64,000 nucleotides of DNA. It comes from Paenibacillus polymyxa (GTDB taxonomy: Bacteria; Bacillota; Bacilli; Paenibacillales; Paenibacillaceae). Within the stretch, counting starts at the first letter, position 1. Each line of letters begins with the position of its first letter. Both the position numbers and the translations under genes were made by a program. Where the stretch lies: contig NZ_CP049783.1 of assembly GCF_015710975.1 (NCBI RefSeq), forward strand, positions 4,259,501 to 4,323,500. The letters are read 5' to 3'. Of this stretch, positions 61,743 to 64,000 are shown one piece after another. The notes under the pieces are model-generated. The model was not told the origin of the DNA, made no database searches, and saw only the letters and a list, made by a program, of their open reading frames with translations.

Positions 61743-63144
61743 GGTGAGTTCCTTCTTCCTGCCCCGGAATTCCGGGCTTGGTTACGGTATAGGGATGGCA
61801 CAATTGGTCAATCCGCGCACGGGTCAGCTGACCGCGATCCTCTGCAATATCCTCTGGTGTGCGACCCTGTGCAATGGCTGCTGATGCAATGGAAGCAGCT
61901 TCATCATAGCCAAGCTCAGCGACCAGCGCGGAGGCCATCACAGCTGAGCTGTGCAGATTAGCAGAGCAGCGTTCCTCCTGTACGATCAGACCGCGCACAC
62001 ACCGTTCCTCGAACAGTTGAACGGCATTGGTGAGAATATGCAGCGATTCGAGCAGCGATTCGGCAATCAACGGCAGGAACGCGTTCAGCTCCAGCTGTCC
62101 AGAGGCAGCAGCCATCGTGATAGCCGCATCTTCGGCCATCACACGCATCGCTGTCAATCCGGCCATTTCAGCCATTACCGGATTGACCTTACCAGGCATA
62201 ATGGAGGAACCAGCTTGGACTGGGGGCAGCAGGTATTCACCGATACCACCGAAAGGACCAGAGGCTAGCAGACGAAAATCGCTAGATATTTTGAGCAGAT
62301 TTACCGCGGCGGATTTAAGTAGACCTGACACCTCGACGAAGACATCCATATTTTGAATCGGGTCCATGGGGTGGTCGCTACGGCATAGCCCTAATCCAGT
62401 CTCATCCGCCAGCTTTTCGACCATCCGGTAGCTGTAAGCCCGAGGCGCATTCATACCAGTGCCAATCGCCGTGCCTCCAATAGGGATTTCTCGTAGCCGC
62501 TCTTCGGCTTTATAGAGGCGCCAACGGTCACGCCCTATAGCTTTTGCGTAGGCGCCAAAGCCTTGCCCGGCCATCATAGGCAGGGCATCCATTAGCTGTG
62601 TGCGGCCTAGCTTGAGCAGGTCGGCATATTCTATTTCTTTTTGCTGTAAAGCATTTTGTAACGAAGACATCGTGTCACACAAAGGGCGCAGCAGGCGTAT
62701 CGCTGCAATTCGTAGCGCCGTCGGATATACATCATTCGTAGATTGGCAGCAGTTCACATCATCCAGCGGATGTACAAGCTCATATTGTCCTGGCTGCCCC
62801 CCTAGCTGTACAATGGCCAAATTAGCAATGACCTCATTTACGTTCATATGGGTACTGGTGCCTGCGCCGCCTTGCATGGCATCCACGGTAAACATATCTT
62901 GATGCCGTCCTGCGAGTAATTCATCGCAGGCATTTACAATGGCAGAGACCCGGTGGGCAGACAACCGGGTCTGCTCACCATTCACTTGAGCGGCGGTTTT
63001 TTTTACCAACACAAGAGCGTGAATCAGATTTCTGTTCACGGGCCTGCCGCTGACTGCAAAATTGTTCATCGCACGTGCGGTATGAATACCGTACAAGGCA
63101 TCCATAGGAATTTTCATGTCTCCTAGTGCATCCCGTTCGGTCAT
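61729..63144 (-). CDS. aspA: Aspartate ammonia-lyase in the hydrogenase maturation cluster
   Basis: 471 residues, fumarase/aspartase superfamily. Signature GSSIMPGKVNPV near 318-329, GGAGTSTHMNVNEV near 96-109 and the active-site loop before it. It releases ammonia and fumarate from aspartate. aspA beside hydF is a known arrangement in several Firmicutes; ammonium supplied by aspartate is thought to feed the bridging dithiolate amine of the H cluster. That link is from general knowledge, not from this sequence. It starts one base after the ferredoxin-like gene. Confidence 0.92.
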   Translation of the reverse strand: MTERDALGDMKIPMDALYGIHTARAMNNFAVSGRPVNRNLIHALVLVKKTAAQVNGEQTRLSAHRVSAIVNACDELLAGRHQDMFTVDAMQGGAGTSTHMNVNEVIANLAIVQLGGQPGQYELVHPLDDVNCCQSTNDVYPTALRIAAIRLLRPLCDTMSSLQNALQQKEIEYADLLKLGRTQLMDALPMMAGQGFGAYAKAIGRDRWRLYKAEERLREIPIGGTAIGTGMNAPRAYSYRMVEKLADETGLGLCRSDHPMDPIQNMDVFVEVSGLLKSAAVNLLKISSDFRLLASGPFGGIGEYLLPPVQAGSSIMPGKVNPVMAEMAGLTAMRVMAEDAAITMAAASGQLELNAFLPLIAESLLESLHILTNAVQLFEERCVRGLIVQEERCSANLHSSAVMASALVAELGYDEAASIASAAIAQGRTPEDIAEDRGQLTRARIDQLCHPYTVTKPGIPGQEEGTHHGNE

Positions 63145-63145
63145 G

Positions 63146-63736
63146 TTATAGACCCGTCGCCGGAATGCGTGTCATATGCAGCAGCTGACGTGCACTTGCA
63201 GCTCGTTTTTCCTCAACCCGGGCATGAACCAGATCTGGCTCGACCAGCTTGAGGGCTTGAGTTGGACATTTTCCAATACAGGCCGGTCCGCCGTCCACAC
63301 CTTCGCACAAATCACATTTGCTGGCAATCATGCGTTCTTTAGGTTGCAAACGACCCGACACATTGGTGTACAGTCCGTCTTGCACGACCGGCTGCCCGTC
63401 TCTGTATTGAGGCACCATGGTAATCGCACCGTAAGGGCAGGCGATCATACAGGTTTTACAGCCAATGCAGCTTTCGCTATTAATAAGAATGCAGCCGTCT
63501 GCGTTCGTAATGGAGCCGTTCGGACAGGCATTAGCACATGGAGCATCCTCACAGTGACGACACTGAACAGGTGCAGTGACTCCGAATGATTTGATCACCT
63601 GAAGGCGAGGGTGAAAATGAAACTCGTCATCTGGCGAGATAAAGGGGTTCTCCGGCGAATGTGCGATAACACAGGCGATTTCACAGGTGCGACAGCCGAT
63701 ACACTGATCGGGATCAGCTAAAACAAAGCGATTCAT
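63146..63736 (-). CDS. Ferredoxin-type electron carrier (HydN/HycB-like)
   Basis: 196 residues with four iron-sulfur cysteine groups: CIGCRTCEIAC (about 12-22), CRHCEDAPCANAC (about 59-71), CIGCKTCMIAC (about 91-101) and CDLCEG..ACIGKC (about 144-157). This is the polyferredoxin fold of NrfC/HycB/HydN electron-transfer subunits. The ATG at 63736 has GAGAGGAGT upstream; the frame extends 17 codons earlier without support. It probably passes electrons to HydA encoded next, within a formate- or NADH-linked hydrogenase. Confidence 0.9.
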   Translation of the reverse strand: MNRFVLADPDQCIGCRTCEIACVIAHSPENPFISPDDEFHFHPRLQVIKSFGVTAPVQCRHCEDAPCANACPNGSITNADGCILINSESCIGCKTCMIACPYGAITMVPQYRDGQPVVQDGLYTNVSGRLQPKERMIASKCDLCEGVDGGPACIGKCPTQALKLVEPDLVHARVEEKRAASARQLLHMTRIPATGL

Positions 63737-63805
63737 ACAACTCGACTCCTCTCTAACTAACAGCAAAATATAATTTCTAATGATCATACTTATGTGTTGA
63801 GCGCA

Positions 63806-64000
63806 CTAATGAATGGAATAATCGTTATGCCCTTTGACGGGCATATCATTGCTACGGCTCTGCTTGCCGGGTCCACGCTTTTGGAAGGTCGTGTGCAGCA
63901 GATGGTGCGATACATGACCTAGCGGCTCACCCAGAAATTCATCGTACAGCTTGATGATAAAAGGGTTCTCATGCGATTTGCGCACCTGAGATGCAGCATC
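63806..64000 (-). CDS. hydA: [FeFe]-hydrogenase catalytic subunit, C-terminal end
   Basis: Only the last 64 codons lie in the window and are open to the edge. RKSHENPFIIKLYDEFLGEPLGHVSHHLLHTTF is the small C-terminal domain typical of [FeFe]-hydrogenases, so the gene for the hydrogen-producing subunit must lie beyond 64000 and read toward the ferredoxin gene. The ferredoxin ATG begins 70 bases after its stop, with no terminator seen, so hydA, ferredoxin, aspA and hydF seem to be one unit. Confidence 0.9.
   Translation of the reverse strand, partial: DAASQVRKSHENPFIIKLYDEFLGEPLGHVSHHLLHTTFQKRGPGKQSRSNDMPVKGHNDYSIH

Noticed and set aside
60928-61884. Plus-strand open frame of 318 codons
   Set aside because: It is antisense to hydF and aspA, Ser/Arg-rich as typical of shadows, and lacks a ribosome site.
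1-64000. CRISPR arrays, tRNA or rRNA genes, transposases, prophage genes
   Set aside because: No regular spaced repeats, tRNA-like cloverleaf, rRNA stretch or integrase, transposase or phage protein was seen.

Overview
The window comes from a low-to-mid GC Firmicute, most likely a Paenibacillus of the P. polymyxa group. This is inferred from Bacillus-type gene order (trpEDCFBA-hisC-tyrA; ypjA-ypjB-ypjC-ypjD-dapB-mgsA-bshB1-bshA-cca-birA-panBCD-dinG-ypmB-asnS-dnaD), from bacillithiol genes, from a T-box, and from spore-former genes (YpjB) beside fermentative genes. No rRNA, tRNA, CRISPR array, prophage or insertion sequence was seen. The window is ordinary chromosome with a few accessory islands.

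Layout. 1-7742: tryptophan operon (trpE cut by the window edge) running into hisC and a frameshifted tyrA. 7743-8586: an 844-base gap with a palindromic repeat, the operon terminator, and on the minus strand a small-RNA gene with a consensus promoter and terminator. 8587-13973: ECF sigma factor with a frameshifted partner, histidine phosphatase, unknown gene, gamma carbonic anhydrase-like protein, small IDEAL protein, ypjA and a decayed GNAT gene. 14110-28947: ypjB to dinG, covering DapB, methylglyoxal synthase, bacillithiol synthesis, CCA enzyme, BirA and pantothenate synthesis. 28975-37609: Rex, an MTA/SAH-deaminase-like amidohydrolase, a YpmB-like protein, an FtsH-like protease with a membrane partner, 3-hydroxyacyl-CoA dehydrogenase plus acetate kinase, and AsnRS.

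37613-41743: DnaD, then a four-gene ECF operon (sigma, anti-sigma, triple-repeat TM2-like protein, LiaF-like protein). 41905-42863: flavin reductase-like protein and a decayed small gene. 43086-51459: methionine salvage (mtnB, mtnX, mtnW, mtnE, mtnU) with the T-box-controlled proline operon proB-proA-proC placed inside it and overlapping mtnW. 51481-54845: RRNPP-like regulator, two unknown genes, and a transcript-like unit with a 46-codon gene and a long structured tail. 54846-57620: LysR regulator and secreted alkaline phosphatase. 57847-64000: [FeFe]-hydrogenase locus, hydE-hydG on the plus strand facing hydF-aspA-ferredoxin-hydA (cut by the edge), with an Fnr-like box before hydE.

Together the genes cover amino-acid and cofactor synthesis, thiol and methylglyoxal protection, sulfur salvage and fermentative redox disposal. 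Two genes (tyrA and the 9.2 kb anti-sigma-like gene) are each broken by one missing base in a homopolymer, so sequencing error should be excluded before biology is read into them. The least explained elements are the small RNA at 8.1 kb, the split FtsH-like pair at 32 kb, the 54.3-54.8 kb transcript, and the ECF gene at 38.6 kb that lacks a usual start codon.
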